In this document: in pieces, positions 1-10,670 of the stretch
Layout of the letters: the number at the start of each line of letters is the position of its first letter
Position numbering within the stretch: position 1 is the first letter of the stretch
Assembly (NCBI GenBank): GCA_950022655.1
Contig: OX465584.1
Span: 53,338,789-53,402,788 of the forward strand
DNA length: 64,000 nucleotides
Origin: Alentia gelatinosa
Taxonomy: Eukaryota > Annelida > Polychaeta > Phyllodocida > Polynoidae
Direction: 5' to 3'
Notes under the pieces: generated by a model
Databases searched by the model: none
Seen by the model: only the letters and a program-made list of their open reading frames with translations
Told to the model about the DNA's origin: nothing
Position numbers and translations under genes: made by a program

Positions 1-182
1 ATGTGTGCAGTTTGACCCGCTGGAGGGGGTCACCTTCAGAGAAGTGTGGGCAGTTTCCAGTTATTGCACTTATTAATCGAGGGAAACTGGGTCATGGTGA
101 AAGAACACCAAGAATTACGAAATAAGGATATATATAATTACTCCACAAGGCCTTGGCCGAGTTAGATAATTTCAGAGATACT
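1..182. other. Unassigned sequence
   Basis: No gene, RNA or repeat family was recognised. A short foldback (GACCCGCTGG then GGGGGTC) lies near base 17 and is too small to interpret. Confidence 0.4.
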
Positions 183-469
183 TAGGTCCGGCGTCCACCT
201 ACTACGATATGGCTCCGATATGCTCTACGATGCACCGCCCGATAAAAAAATTTCATCACGTCGGAAGATCACCTAATATCGGGGCAGTTGACCACGTTCC
301 TCCGATTAGACACCGATGAAAACCTCATACAATGCATTGTGGATTGGCATGTCTAGACATGTGTCTACGATTTTGCACCTTCCCGATATGTCTCCGATAT
401 TTGCTTTTTGTATCGGTGCCATATTGGTAGGTCTAAATTTCTATCGTAGTAGGTGGACGCCAGGCCTTA
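183..469 (-). mobile_element. MITE family 1 (GGCGTCCACC ends), copy 1
   Basis: A 287-bp element with terminal inverted repeats: the left end reads GGCGTCCACCTACTACGATA and the right end reads TATCGTAGTAGGTGGACGCC. The outer edges read TTAGG and CCTTA, so the likely target duplication is TA. The interior holds shared words such as TTGCACCTTCCCGATATGTC and GTCTAGACATGTGTCTACG. Copies at 4041-4314 and 4943-5230 have the same interior in the opposite orientation. It has no coding capacity and is a non-autonomous DNA transposon. The superfamily is unknown; a TA duplication would suit a Tc1/mariner-like enzyme. Confidence 0.85.
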
Positions 470-1010
470 CCGAGTAATTCAAGAATTCATTCAAATGGAT
501 AATATTCTTTAAAAAAAGATGGAATATATTTACACCCGATCGATTGGAAATCCATGTCCACCCTTATTGAGTCACTCCAACTTGTATATTTTCGTCATAC
601 TCGTCTGCAATCCGATTAGTCTATAGATTGATCTTATATAGACCGACTTGATTATGCTAGAACGATCTGACCATGCTGTAGAGGCTACAAAACTAGACGG
701 GAATTTAGGTCTGTACAGAACGAGGTGTTTAGCCGAGTTACATGCTAACAGTTAGCTCCCGTAGAGTGTTGTAGCTTGTACAGGCATGGTATACATGTTG
801 TTCTATATCCGAAATAGATAAAAATATTTGCTGTAATTTGTCCAAACAACTATGTTTTAGTCTACGCCTACGGAACAGGGTTCCATATTTTGAAGTACAG
901 AACCCTGTTCCATACGACTCCTTCACGTTATAAGGTAAAACGGTGCGTATTTACGGTAAATTCGTCATGGGTATATAATACTATACGATACACTCGATAA
1001 CGAAATTACC
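470..1010. repeat. Diverged hairpin element related to those at 29.1 and 50.7 kb
   Basis: Scattered words match the two better copies: GACCATGCTGTA near 670, GTACAGAACGAGG near 713, GCTTGTACAGGCATGG near 775, then AAAACGGTGCGTATTTACGG near 937 and CATGGGTATATAATA near 966. The arms are no longer well paired, so this is an old copy. No protein is supported here. Confidence 0.5.
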
Positions 1011-1011
1011 A

Positions 1012-1963
1012 CCCTGGGCCCCGTTGAATAAAAAAATGAACGATGAAAAATATATCTTACAAGTCTCGTCGGTGGCAAACTGTAGTATAAAAAACTATCG
1101 TGGAGGTGGACGAGCATTGGACGAGAGGATAAAATGAACGATCGTGAGTGGTATTGAATAAAAAATCGTTCATTTTGAAAATATCGTTTATTTATCGTTC
1201 AAGACTCCTCGCGGACGACCACGTTTTCGGCATCGTAGCCGATGTCAAACTCGTTTTTCATGCACAAAATTCATTCCAAATTAAAAGATATTTTCAACAG
1301 AGACTTCTATTCATATGTGATACATGTATATACCAAATTTCATCATTTGTTAGCGATTGAATCGTTTTTTTTTAAATGTTTGACCTATCGCACAGATATA
1401 CAGGCACTGCACTACTCGCCCTGCTGGTCTCAGACATACCACTGCATCGCTCGATAGTGTCGGAAGTGTTTCACACAAACAAGTTGATTATTAGCAAATG
1501 ATTAAATTTGGTACACATGTATCTCATACGTAGGTTTCTCAGTTGAAATATATCTTAATTTGAATGAGATTAAGTGCATGGGAAAATAAAATTACTTAAA
1601 AATAAAGTTTGTCCCAGGTTGGATTAGAACTCTCAACCTTCAGGCAGAGAGACTAGCGCCTAACCTGATGGTCCACAGTTTTTGGTGCTATGATGCCAAT
1701 AAATACATGGTACGATACCAGAGGGCATGGTACTGCAGTTTTACTGGTACCCGGTCCACAATTACACATGTTTTGTGGTCCCCGTAGATATAGGTCAATT
1801 ATACGATAATTCAACGATATTAGGCACGGACGAGAGTGCTCACATGGACGAGCAGTTTTATGCTACACTGAAAATAAATTCTCGTTTATTTCTCGTCCAT
1901 CCTTCAATATATCTTATTGTCCAGCCTCATGGACGATACTTTCATATACAACGGGGCCCTGGT
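1012..1963. mobile_element. TIR element with CTGGGCCCCGTTG ends
   Basis: The left end reads CTGGGCCCCGTTGAATA and the right end TATACAACGGGGCCCTGG, so the outer 13-15 bases are inverted repeats. Short inverted words continue inside (AACGATGAAAAATA on the left, CGTCCATGAG-type words on the right). The interior has several internal inverted words (GGACGAG, CTCGTCC) and no credible coding frame. Elements with similar ends occur at 35656-36193 and 46107-46376. The tRNA-like segment at 1609-1676 lies inside it. The boundary calls are good; the assumption of a single insertion is less sure. Confidence 0.6.
1609..1676 (-). repeat. tRNA-like segment (SINE head candidate)
   Basis: Read on the minus strand, this stretch has an A-box-like word (CATCAGGTTAGGCGCTAG), an anticodon-arm-sized stem (CTCTCTGCCTGAAGG) and a B-box-like word (GAGTTCTAATCCAAC) at about tRNA spacing. 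The acceptor stem is not convincing, so it is more likely a SINE head or tRNA pseudogene than a working tRNA. No clear SINE body follows. Confidence 0.45.
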
Positions 1964-3007
1964 TAACACATTAATGCATAGCATGACACATCAAGGTATG
2001 GTGGTTGACTGCCAATTGTAAATTTTTAAAAACAACAAAATAAACACGCCATCATCACCATCATTGTTGTTTTGCCTACGTTTGCTAAATGTGATATTAT
2101 GACTTCATTCTGTACAAGATTTACGTTTATAGGTCCATTATTTCTTTGTTAAAACAAGTTTGAAAACCTCAGAAAAATGAGGCATTCTTAAAACTCGTCC
2201 TGAAAGGGTTAACGTAAACATCCGGGTACCTTTCACGAGCTTAGTCTGTACTTTTTGATTTCCAGCAACTTTCCTAGAACAACTCATAATGATGCACTGA
2301 AATTTGTGATCCATTTTAATAGAATAACAGTAATGGCCTCTGACGATGCAGGAACCCACAGGAGATACTATCTGCATCAAGGATGAATATCATTAACATT
2401 GCAGTTGATTCAGATGTCATATTGGATGCAGATCAAGAGCCTCTATGGATGCAGCTAATTCTATCAGAAAAAAGGACGTGGTCTAATGAACACTCAGATA
2501 ATTATCTGGAGGACTTCAGCGTTGTATTTGTGCCAAATGGCGAATGGGATGCCCTCCGGACCTCCACGTCATCAGTTAAACATAACGTAAGGCTCTCTGG
2601 GAGTTGCTAATATGCCATGAAAAATGTTGTCCTTTTTAATGTGAAATAATCATTTTAATACAATAGACTGGAGTCAGATTACAAAGAACGTGCTTTAAAA
2701 ACTATCTAGAGGCATTTTTTAAAGTAAAATTTGGCAAAAAACGCCTTTGGGTCAATTTTCTGGGTGTAGATTTCAAGATTTTAACTTATTTTAAGCCCTC
2801 TTTAAGTTTTGTCTAGTTTGACCTAACACAATAGGTAAAATAATCCCATTTTTATCAACTTGATTCATATAAAAAATGTACTGAAGAATGTGGTTTTCTT
2901 CCATTCTTTGTACAGTGACGTAAAATTGTTAAAACTTAGAGGTGTACTGTCTAGGTCATATATTTATATCCCGTACGCAATGTACGTACCCCGTATGCCA
3001 TTAACGT
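1964..3007. other. Unassigned sequence with small acidic open frame
   Basis: No repeat family was recognised. An ATG-initiated frame at 2383-2610 on the plus strand gives 75 acidic residues (start MNIINIAVDSDVILDAD). A 78-residue frame on the other strand abuts it at 2138-2380. I do not recognise either; the length is within chance expectation and there is no splice or codon-bias support. A small CAT-rich patch (CATCATCACCATCATTG) lies near 2050. Confidence 0.35.
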
Positions 3008-3265
3008 GTTGTATAGCCATAAATATGACTTGGGTAGGAGCGGGCGGTACACATAGGACATACAGCCACAGGTATATTATGATAGAGAAACCAACCCCTT
3101 TCATTAGTTTCTTATTTATTACCTTATTGTTGCTGGAATATTTTCTATGGCATCAAGACACACGTACCTGCAAAGACAAAGAATTGTACATTAGTCAATG
3201 ATTACCCTTAGGATATATTCCAGTGGTTGATATGCCATTTTTCCATTATTACTTGAATCACTATA
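3008..3265 (+). repeat. Dispersed repeat, copy 1 (pair at 42255-42530)
   Basis: About 250 bases here align by eye with 42255-42530 in the same orientation. Shared words include GTTGTATAGCCATAAATATG (versus GTTGTATGGCTATAAATATG), TTATTACCTTATTGTTGCTG, ACCTGCAAAGACAAAGAAT and GTACATTAGTCAATGATT. The copies differ by scattered substitutions and small indels. No coding signal or terminal repeats are evident. Confidence 0.8.
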
Positions 3266-3550
3266 CAAGCAGACGTAAGACCTGTCAGTCTATTACAAAG
3301 CAAAGGGAGAAGGTTTTACTCTGGCCATGCTGCGTTCATCTACACCGTTGCCCAATTCTAATCCACTCTTAATTTAGATATATGTGTTATATGATATTTT
3401 GTGATTTTCATTATAAACGTTCAGGAAAATAACATGAGTTTTAATTTTCAAGGCAAATTGTCCGTAATGTCTCTAACCCGTTACAGGCGGAAGTCTTGCG
3501 TAGAACTATGAGAGTCGGGAGGGTATTCGGGACTGCTGCTACCCTATAAC
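3266..3550. other. Unassigned sequence
   Basis: No gene or recognisable repeat was seen. Confidence 0.35.
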
Positions 3551-3645
3551 CTAGTTTCTATTGGCCGACGGTGTGGCACCGATCTACAGTCGAAGAAACC
3601 ACCGATATAATTTTTTGGTATACCAGATCGGTTAATAGAAACTAG
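3551..3645. mobile_element. MITE family A, short copy
   Basis: A 95-bp unit with terminal inverted repeats CTAGTTTCTATTGGCCGA and TCGGTTAATAGAAACTAG. The interior holds the family words GGCACCGATCTACAGTC and ACCACCGAT. Family A is the most abundant family in the window, with consensus ends near GGCCCGTTTCCATTGGCCGA. It is non-coding. Confidence 0.75.
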
Positions 3646-3654
3646 ACTTGCAGA

Positions 3655-3960
3655 CAATACTCACAGATAAATTTTGTCTAAATCATGTAACAAGGCCACC
3701 ACCGACGGATTTTATCATAGAAAATCTATGTGTACCTGGAAGTTTCAGTAGAAGCAGTGTATCTAAGGCACCCTCACCGAAAATTTTTATACCGACATAT
3801 AATCATTGGCGCCACTGACAGACTCTTTGAATTTTGTTTCTATTGGCCAGCGAAAACAGCGGAGATTTTTTAGTCACCCTGTCAAAAGGACAAAATCGGC
3901 CTGACAGATATTTTGAGGGAGACCTTAATGATAATATCTACTCATTGGAGGTTGCTCCCT
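3655..3960. mobile_element. Diverged MITE family A sequence
   Basis: Contains family words in disarray: GGCCACCACCGACGGA near 3692, CACCCTCACCGAAAATTTTTATACCG near 3770, GGCGCCACTGACAGACTC near 3809 and TTTCTATTGGCCAGCGAAAACAGCGG near 3837. It is probably two overlapping or rearranged copies. Confidence 0.55.
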
Positions 3961-4040
3961 CAACTGGTCTTTTTAATAACATATTTCTTCATTTATGATA
4001 ATAAAAAAATGTCTAAATATTTCAGGTCTCTTCCCTCTAA

Positions 4041-4314
4041 GTCCACCCGCTACGATAGAATTTTAGACCTACCGATATGGCTCTGATACAAAAAGTCAAT
4101 ATCAGAGACATATCGGGAAGGTGCAAAATCGTAGACATGTCTAGATATGCCAATCCACCACGCATTGTATGGGTTTTTTATCGGTGTCTAATTGCAGGAA
4201 CGTGGCCAACTGCCCCGATATTAGATGACCTTCCGACGCGATTTTGATTTTTTATCGGGAGGTGCATCGTAGACCATATCGAAGCCATATCGTAGTAGGT
4301 GGACGCCGCGCCTA
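4041..4314 (+). mobile_element. MITE family 1, copy 2
   Basis: Same family as 183-469 in the opposite orientation. The left end GTCCACCCGCTACGATAGAA is eroded; the right end CGTAGTAGGTGGACGCCGCG is intact. The interior carries TATCGGGAAGGTGCAAAATC and GTCTAGATATGCCAATCCAC. It lies only about 630 bp from copy 3. Confidence 0.8.
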
Positions 4315-4942
4315 ATACTACCTGTTAGTTTTCGAGTCCATAACAAGTATACATTTCTGCTCTTTTAAATTGATAAATAATTCCTCTCTTGTTATTTCCA
4401 TTCAGCTACGGCACCTCAGGGGATGTCGCCCGTAGAGATAGGTGAAGGAGACTGAGGATGATGTATGTCAACCCCATGATACATGATTCCTACTCACTAC
4501 GGGACTACTTTCTGTTGCCCCAGAATACAGGGGAGAGGAATTATGTCAGAAGACAGTAAGGCGCGAACACCGAAGGTTAATTGCACAATAATTGAACTAA
4601 TTGGGCTTTCACCCATTTACTGTTCGAATTTGTTGTGTTTTTATTGCGAAAACTCACCGTTTTTGGTTTATTTTCTTTTGCAGTGTACGCTGCACGGGGC
4701 GACGCTTCATCTCCCGTATAGTTAAGAATCGTGCTAAAATCATTTTTCACAATTATCCTAGGGAACCACTGTAGTGCCCTAGGCTCATAGGAACATCAAT
4801 TCCCCTTCAATACTAGGTAAGTACCTCGGGTAATTATCTATAAAACCCAAATGGGTGTGACGTCATTAATCGTCAGGTACAACTCTCTCCCCACGAGACA
4901 TTGAATCATCAGATCAGAACCCTCGGATTCATGATTGTTTTG
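4315..4942. other. Unassigned sequence between two MITE copies
   Basis: No repeat family was recognised. An 80-residue frame at 4483-4725 has no recognisable domain. A weak inverted word (CTAGGGAACCAC with GTGCCCTAGG) occurs near 4760-4785. Confidence 0.35.
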
Positions 4943-5230
4943 TAAGGCCTGGCATCCACCTATTACGATAAAAATTTAGACCTACCGATATGGCACCGAT
5001 ACAAACAGCAAATATCGGAGACATATCGGGAAGGTGCAAAATCGTAGACATATGTCTAGACATGTCAATTCACCACGCATTGTATGGGTTTTTTATCAGC
5101 GTCTTATCGCAGAAACGTGGTCAACTGCCCCGATATTAGGTGACCTTCCGACGCGAATTTGATTTTGTATCGGGAGGTGCATCGTAGACCTTATCGGTGC
5201 CATATCGTAGTAGGTGGACGCCAGGCCTTA
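4943..5230 (+). mobile_element. MITE family 1, copy 3 (best preserved)
   Basis: A 288-bp copy with ends TAAGGCCTGGCATCCACC and GGTGGACGCCAGGCCTTA, matched by TA dinucleotides at both edges. The interior is close to copy 2 and reverse-complementary to copy 1. It is the best template for a consensus. Confidence 0.9.
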
Positions 5231-5280
5231 GACAGTCTCCTATAAAAAGAAGAACACCACAAGGACCACGGTAAGATCAT

Positions 5281-5442
5281 TCTTTTAATCGCTCTTTCTT
5301 TTAAAAACTCACTCCAGCTCATGCCAGTGAAACACAATCAGAACATGTATTCTCCGATCAATCTTTTATTCGCTCTTTCTTTTAAAAACTCACCCTAACT
5401 CATACCAGAGAAACACAACCAGAACATGTATTCTCCGATCTC
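5281..5442 (+). repeat. 81-bp tandem duplication
   Basis: Two head-to-tail units of 81 bp begin at 5281 and 5362. Both contain CGCTCTTTCTTTTAAAAACT and GAACATGTATTCTCCGATC, with about ten differences between them. This is a simple local duplication. Confidence 0.9.
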
Positions 5443-7262
5443 TGTTCCTTTTTCTGCAGCCCCCGGCGTTGGCGTTGGCCCGAAAATTAAGGCGATCCTC
5501 TTAACATCTAATTACTGTATACACAAGTGGGGGAATAGGTTTCCAGGTAAATGGCCTTTTCTACATTCTCCTCTAGTGGCCTGTGATTGGCTGGCAGTGG
5601 TGCGTGTAGCCAGAAGGAGGCTCACCAAGCAGAAATCTCCTCAAATTAAGCCAATCTCCAGGAGCAGCACGCTGCCAGGCAGGCGGCTCTCAGCAGCATC
5701 GGCTGGAGAGTGGTTAATGTTAGCACCAGCTTTGTATTTTCTGTTTTTTCCTCCCTTTTACTTGTTTCTCTACCCTTTTGTGCTATTCCAAGGAAAGCTT
5801 AAGATGAAGAAGCGACGCTTTAATTAGGAGGAGAGTGGATATTGATACCGTGCCATGAGAAGATTGCTAGCTTCGTCCGGAGATGGAAATCTTTAGAAGG
5901 CGAGATTATTCTATGCTTCCTGCGTATCTTCTAACAATGCTCTTATTAAAGGATCCTAATCCTGAGACAGGAATTAGCTCATCTCTCACTGCTTCTAAAT
6001 AGATGGTGTTCGAAGCCTATGTCATACCAGATTCATAAGACCTGTAAACAAAGTATCAGAAATCATATGTATACTGATCTGAAGATAAACTAGAAAATAT
6101 CAAAATAAGTAACAGATAAACATCCGCCGTTGACGGAATAGCGACGATACAAAAAGTAGGGGAAAATATACCAACGTTTGGTAAAGAATCGTAATTTCGT
6201 TCAGGGAAACGCTACTGACATGTCCCTGTTGGAAAACATTTTGAGCGCTATCAAACGCCGCGTTTATACAGAACAAAGAAATATACTACTGTCTCTAAAA
6301 CATATCACATGGGGCCCACACGGGGCCCAGTGGACGATACGCATCCGTGAGCGTTTTCCGGCACCCGTGTTGACTCCTCCCCGCCTATACCTCAACGGAC
6401 GCGGTCAGGGACCCCGTAATGTCAGCAAAATGTATTGTAATTCCGCCTATCTTCAGCCTATGAGACAGCGACAAACCGGTTCTTTCCGGTCACACCTTAA
6501 AAATTGCTTGATGTATCCGTCGGGTCGGTGAGAATCAGTGAAATGTCGCTGTACGCACTTCACAGACCCGATTATAATCGGGTCGACATTTCTAGCATGG
6601 AGGTAATGACCAACTCTGCCCGACCTTAAGATTTTCACTCTACGTACCTTCACCGACTGCTCCCGATTCTGAGTAGGCCGTTTAGATAGCGATGATATGT
6701 AACCCCCGTTCTATATACAAGTATAATATACCGATTTGTAGGTGATAGAAAAGCGATTATGGATCCGAAAACAGATATCTGATATCTTAAATAGAACAGA
6801 AGTTATCAATCTTTGCATTAATGCCCATTAAAGCCCAACACCCGGCCCATCATGTGCTGTGCCGATTTTGGATGATTTCCCCTGCAATCTACAGGGACGA
6901 TTTCCAATCGGCCCTGTGAAAAGGGAATATGAACATGACAGCTACCTGTCAGACCAACATTAAATAACAAGAGGCAGCGCATTAGTGACAGGCACAATGC
7001 ACACAGAATATCTAAGCCGGGCTCGCAGCGCTTCAGAAACACAACGACATGACTACAATAAGGCTACAACATAAATGTTCAAATCGTAGCCCTGTCAGAA
7101 GGCCATCTGTCACAGTGTGTTGGAACGTGTTTTGCGGAAATAAAAGGGTGACCAACGTACCGACACGCCATGACACAACAAAAATGACATGAAGGCGTAT
7201 GTGTGTCGGAAGGGGGGAAAGTACATATCGCACATATAGTAGAGGATGCTTGCAACACACTC
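5443..7262. other. Unassigned, mostly unique sequence
   Basis: A GC-richer patch at 5450-5720 contains CTGTGATTGGCTGGC (inverted CCAAT word) and AAGCCAATCTCC. The 133-residue frame at 5426-5827 starts inside the tandem duplication and ends in a low-complexity aromatic stretch, so I do not call it a gene. A 20-bp palindrome, GACCCGATTATAATCGGGTC, lies near 6565. No recognisable gene was seen through 7262. Confidence 0.4.
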
Positions 7263-8163
7263 CGAGTGGGTCTAAGGGAGCGGGTTGGAGGGAGCGGGTC
7301 GGAGGGAGAAGGTCGGAGGGAGAGGGTCGGAGAGACCAGGTTTGTGGGACCAGGTTGGAGGGAGCGGGTCAGATGGAGCGGGTCGGATGGAGCAGGTTGG
7401 AGGGAGTGGGTCATTGAGAGCAGGTCAGAGGAAGCGGGTCGGAGGACACAGGTCAGAGGGATTGGGTCTGAGGGAGTGGGTCTGAGGGAGTGGGTTGGTG
7501 GGAGCGGGTCAGAGGGAGCGGGATGGTGGGAGCGGGTCGGAGGGAGCGGGTCAGGAGAGCGGGTCTGTGGGAGTGGGTCGGTGGGAGCGATTAGAGAGAG
7601 CGGGATGGTGGGAGTGGGTCAGAGGGAGCAGGTTAGAGGGAGCGGGATGGTGGGAGCGGGTCGGAGGGAGCGGGTCAGAGGGAGCGGGTCTGAGGGAGTG
7701 GGTCGGTGGGAGCGGGTTAGAGAGAGCGGGATGGTGGGAGCGGGTCAGAGGGAGCAGGTTAGAGGGAGCGGGTCGGAGGGAGCAGCTGGGAGGGAGCGGG
7801 TCAGAGGGAGCGGGTCTGAGGGAGTGGGTCGGTGGGAGCGGGTTAGAGGGAGCGGGATGGTGGGAGCGGGTGAGAGGGAGCAGGTTAGAGGGAGCGGGTG
7901 AGAGGGAGCAGCTGGGAGGGAGCGGGTCTGAGGGAGTGGGTCTGAGGGAGTGGGTCTGAGGGAGTGGGTCTGAGGGAGCGGGTCTGAGGGAGCAGGTCGG
8001 AGGGAGCGAGTCGGAGGGAGCGAGTCAGAGGGACCAGGTCGGAGGGACCAGGTCGGTGGGAGCGGGTTGGAGGGAGCGGGTTGGTGGGAGCGGGTTGGTG
8101 GGAGCGAGTCAGAGGGAGCGGGTCAGAGGGAGCGGGTCAGTGGGAGCAGGTCGGAGCGGGCGG
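7263..8163 (+). repeat. G-rich minisatellite, 14-15 bp unit
   Basis: About 900 bp of tandem units near GGGAGCGGGTCNGAG, with variants carrying GGGATGGT or GGGTTGGT. Guanines are almost all on the plus strand. The 15-bp period keeps several frames open and produces glycine/arginine/serine-rich pseudo-proteins that should not be annotated. Runs of three guanines recur every few bases, so quadruplex formation is plausible. Confidence 0.95.
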
Positions 8164-8757
8164 CTTGGGGGCCACGACTCCTCTCTCCATGTGCCGTTAC
8201 GCTGCGGTCATCTCCAAGTGTTTTACCCGCCAGTCAATTGCTCAAAAAATTTATTGTAAATGAATCCTATAAGAACACTGGAATTTTAGGTGCTCAAAAG
8301 GAGCTCCAGGCTAAATGGTAGGAGGAATCACTTGGGAAGAGAATGATATACTGTTAATGCACTACCCCCACTAAGAAGGCAGTAAACGGCATGTTTTGTA
8401 GCTAGAAGAGTTTTCTCCGTAAGTATTTCTGTCGGTTATTTTTTACTGCTTGAAAGTTCCGTATTGTTTCTTGGTTTTATTATTATGGACCATTGTTGAC
8501 CGCGGGAACTGAGGGCAATTCGTGCGGTTGCCATGGTGATGGGGGCTTTGTCCCTATGTCGGGCATTCCCGTGGGGACAATCAGGGGGCCTGGAGCCGGA
8601 AAGGGACTGGGTGTAGAGCTGAGGGGCGGGATCGTGTTTTAGGATTAGCTCGGGGCCATTGTCTCCTGTTGTGGTTGTAAGATGGCGCTAGGGGAACAAT
8701 AAAGGCAGCAAAGGTCGCGGTCTCTGCACATCCTGTACATGTCCATGTCGGCACTAC
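8164..8757. other. Unique GC-rich block, candidate regulatory DNA
   Basis: Between two minisatellites lies non-repetitive sequence whose 8470-8750 part is GC-rich with several transcription-factor-like words: GTTGCCATGGTGATGG (near an RFX X-box), GGACCATTGTTGACC, GGCCATTGTCTCC and GGAACAATAAAGG (SOX-like), and GCAAAGGTCG (nuclear-receptor-like half site). No coding frame or splice structure was identified. Function is inferred from motif density only. Confidence 0.35.
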
Positions 8758-9440
8758 TCCAATCTGTGCTGCCTACTCATCTTTAACATATACTGCCCTT
8801 CTTCCTGTGTACCATGTACTGCCAACTAATCTTTAACATATACTGCCCTCTCTCCCATACCATGTACTGCCAACTCATCTTTAACATATACTGCCCTCTT
8901 CCTGTGTACCATGTACTGCCAACTCATCTTTAACATATACTGCCCTCTGTCCTGTACCATGTACTGCCAACTCATCTTTAACATATACTGCCCTCTCTCC
9001 CATACCATGTACTGCCAACTCATCTTTAACATATACTGCCCTCTTCCTGTGTACCATGTACTGCCAACTCATCTTTAACATATACTGCCCTCTCTCCCAT
9101 ACCATGTACTGCCAACTCATCTTTAACATAAACTGCCCTCTCTCCCACACCATGTACTGCCAACTCATCTTTAATATATACTCCCCTCTCTCCCATAACA
9201 TGTACTATCAACTCACCCTTAACATATACTGCCCTCTCTCCCATAACATGTACTGCCAACTTCTCTGTAACCTATACTGCCCACTCACACATGACATGTA
9301 TGCCCAACTCCTCTTTAACATATACTGCTCACCCATCCATAACATTTACTGTCAACTCATCTTTAATGAATATTTCCTTCTCACCCGTAGCCTGTACTAC
9401 CAACTCACCCTGAATATGTACTTCCCTCCCACCTTTAGAA
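8758..9440 (-). repeat. Minisatellite with 48-bp unit built from 24-bp half-units
   Basis: Units alternate CATGTACTGCCAACTCATCT with AACATATACTGCCCTCTCTC. Both halves share an ATRTACTGCC core, indicating an ancient 24-bp duplication later amplified as a dimer. Copies are nearly identical from 8780 to 9170 and become more diverged toward 9440. Open frames on both strands are products of the repeat. Confidence 0.95.
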
Positions 9441-9574
9441 TATAATGTCCATCTTTGAAATATAATTCCCACTTGTCTGTAAAATATACTGCAAACCCTA
9501 AAGTATAATGCCAACTCACCTTTAACCTATGAATCCCCCCTCCCAACACACATAAACCTTCATACATCATTTGT

Positions 9575-9690
9575 AATGACTCACTTTGTCGTGGCGTGTA
9601 TTGGCACCATGGTTACCTTATAAGCGGGCGTCCACCAACCACGACAAGGTTACGACAAGCCCCGACAAGAGAAGTGATCACGGTTCCGAA
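9575..9690. mobile_element. Fragment of MITE family 2 (see 44763-45135)
   Basis: At 9621 the sequence TAAGCGGGCGTCCACCAACC followed by ACGACAAGG matches the left terminus of the 44.8-kb element. Just upstream, CTTTGTCGTGGCG resembles the other terminus. The element is truncated or rearranged and its far boundary is unclear. Confidence 0.6.
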
Positions 9691-10069
9691 ACAGCTCACG
9701 AGGCATACAGGGAACAAATGCATATCTTGAGGAACCAGTATTTCCTTAAAATATATAAAACACTAAAATTCAGGAGATGCTGAAGGTTATGAATAGTTTT
9801 CATTACCAGTATACATAGAACAACACTATATTTTTTTCCCTAAAAGTTCGGTTCCAATTCAAACTATGAAATCTGTGTTTCAAGTGACTGGTTCTATTAG
9901 GCTGACCGGGCTCCGGCTTTAATTTTCCAGAACACTGGATACGGTCAAAGACTCGGGTCTTGACCATCACGTTTTTTTTCAAAACTCTCCAAAGAGAAAA
10001 GTGAAAAAAAATAGAAAAGATTTTTTATAAGAAATCAAACTATGAAATCATTCATTTGATGGACCTTTT
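9691..10069. other. Unassigned AT-rich sequence
   Basis: No gene or repeat family was recognised. It contains A- and T-rich runs near 9970-10030. Confidence 0.35.
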
Positions 10070-10235
10070 GTTTATCATTGTCCATCGTAGTCCATCATAG
10101 GCCACCTCGGGAAAACCTGATCCTTTACCTCAATTTCACGATTCCTTTTTTTATCGGGAACCTCTATGATGCGCTCCCAATGCCAAAAGCAGAGAGAGTT
10201 GTAGTAGGTGAACACCCCATCCCCCTGCACACTAG
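10070..10235. mobile_element. Degenerate MITE family 1-like fragment
   Basis: The edges resemble family 1 in weakened form: CATCGTAGTCCATC on the left and GTTGTAGTAGGTGAACACC on the right, with an internal TTATCGGGAACC word. Similarity is partial. Confidence 0.4.
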
Positions 10236-10340
10236 AGGACTGTTTCCACTGGCCAATTTCCTGTCGACGATCTACAGGCAGGAACCACCGACGGACTTTT
10301 GGCACTGCTGACCCAGAATTGGTCAATGGAAACGACCCAG
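10236..10340. mobile_element. MITE family A, short copy
   Basis: Ends GGACTGTTTCCACTGGCCAA and TTGGTCAATGGAAACGACCC are inverted repeats. The interior holds CGATCTACAGGCAGGAACCA and ACTTTTGGCACTGCTGACCC, as in the copies at 10763 and 42030. It directly abuts the foldback element to its right. Confidence 0.8.
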
Positions 10341-10515
10341 GGACCTGTTTCACTAGTTTTGTGACATGTCTAGATCATAGATGGCGTCTAGATGGTGTGT
10401 CCGGTTTCATAAGAACTAGACATTAGACTTTGTTTTCTTTGTTCTTGCTTGCACTGTTGGTGCCGCTTTTCTTGTCTCTCTAACACTTTTGTCACAAAAC
10501 TAGTGAAACAGGTCC
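10341..10515. mobile_element. Foldback MITE with GGACCTGTTTCACTAG ends
   Basis: The first 25 bases and the last 25 bases are near-perfect reverse complements: left GGACCTGTTTCACTAG then TTTTGTGACA, right TGTCACAAAA then CTAGTGAAACAGGTCC. The 125-bp interior has no coding frame. A second right-hand end of the same kind occurs at 10633-10655 after a partial internal repeat, so two overlapping copies or a tandem duplication are present at 10341-10655. Confidence 0.85.
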
Positions 10516-10660
10516 ATGACGTGTAGATTTGTCTAATTCTTATGTTTGGGGTCTGTCAATACCTGAGGGCAGCTACTTGTGTTGTCACGAAACTAGACAA
10601 CCCCAATGTCTGTATGGTGTCACAGACATGTCATGAAACTAGTGAAACAGGTCCCAGCTC
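10516..10660. mobile_element. Second, partial foldback copy
   Basis: Ends in CATGAAACTAGTGAAACAGG followed by TCCC, matching the right terminus of the preceding element. It has internal words GTCACGAAACTAGACA and GTCACAGACATGTC. No intact left terminus is present unless the junction at 10516 is shared. Confidence 0.6.
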
Positions 10661-10670
10661 ATGAAATGAC

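Noticed and set aside
1609..1676. Functional tRNA gene
   Set aside because: The acceptor stem is not paired and the anticodon arm is poor; better as a SINE head or pseudogene.
2138..2610. Two abutting frames of about 75-80 residues, one acidic
   Set aside because: Length is within chance and there is no codon or splice support.
5426..5827. 133-residue frame starting near a GC-rich patch
   Set aside because: The start codon lies in a tandem duplication, the end is low-complexity aromatic sequence, and no domain is recognisable.
7203..7959. 232- and 154-residue glycine/arginine-rich plus-strand frames
   Set aside because: They are produced by the 15-bp minisatellite unit, with several frames open at once.
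8758..9440. Possible CRISPR array
   Set aside because: There are no variable spacers: the whole unit repeats, and the genome is animal-like.
8826..9445. Repetitive frames around 100 residues in both directions
   Set aside because: 48-bp period of the minisatellite; not a repeat protein, since both strands and several frames are equally open.
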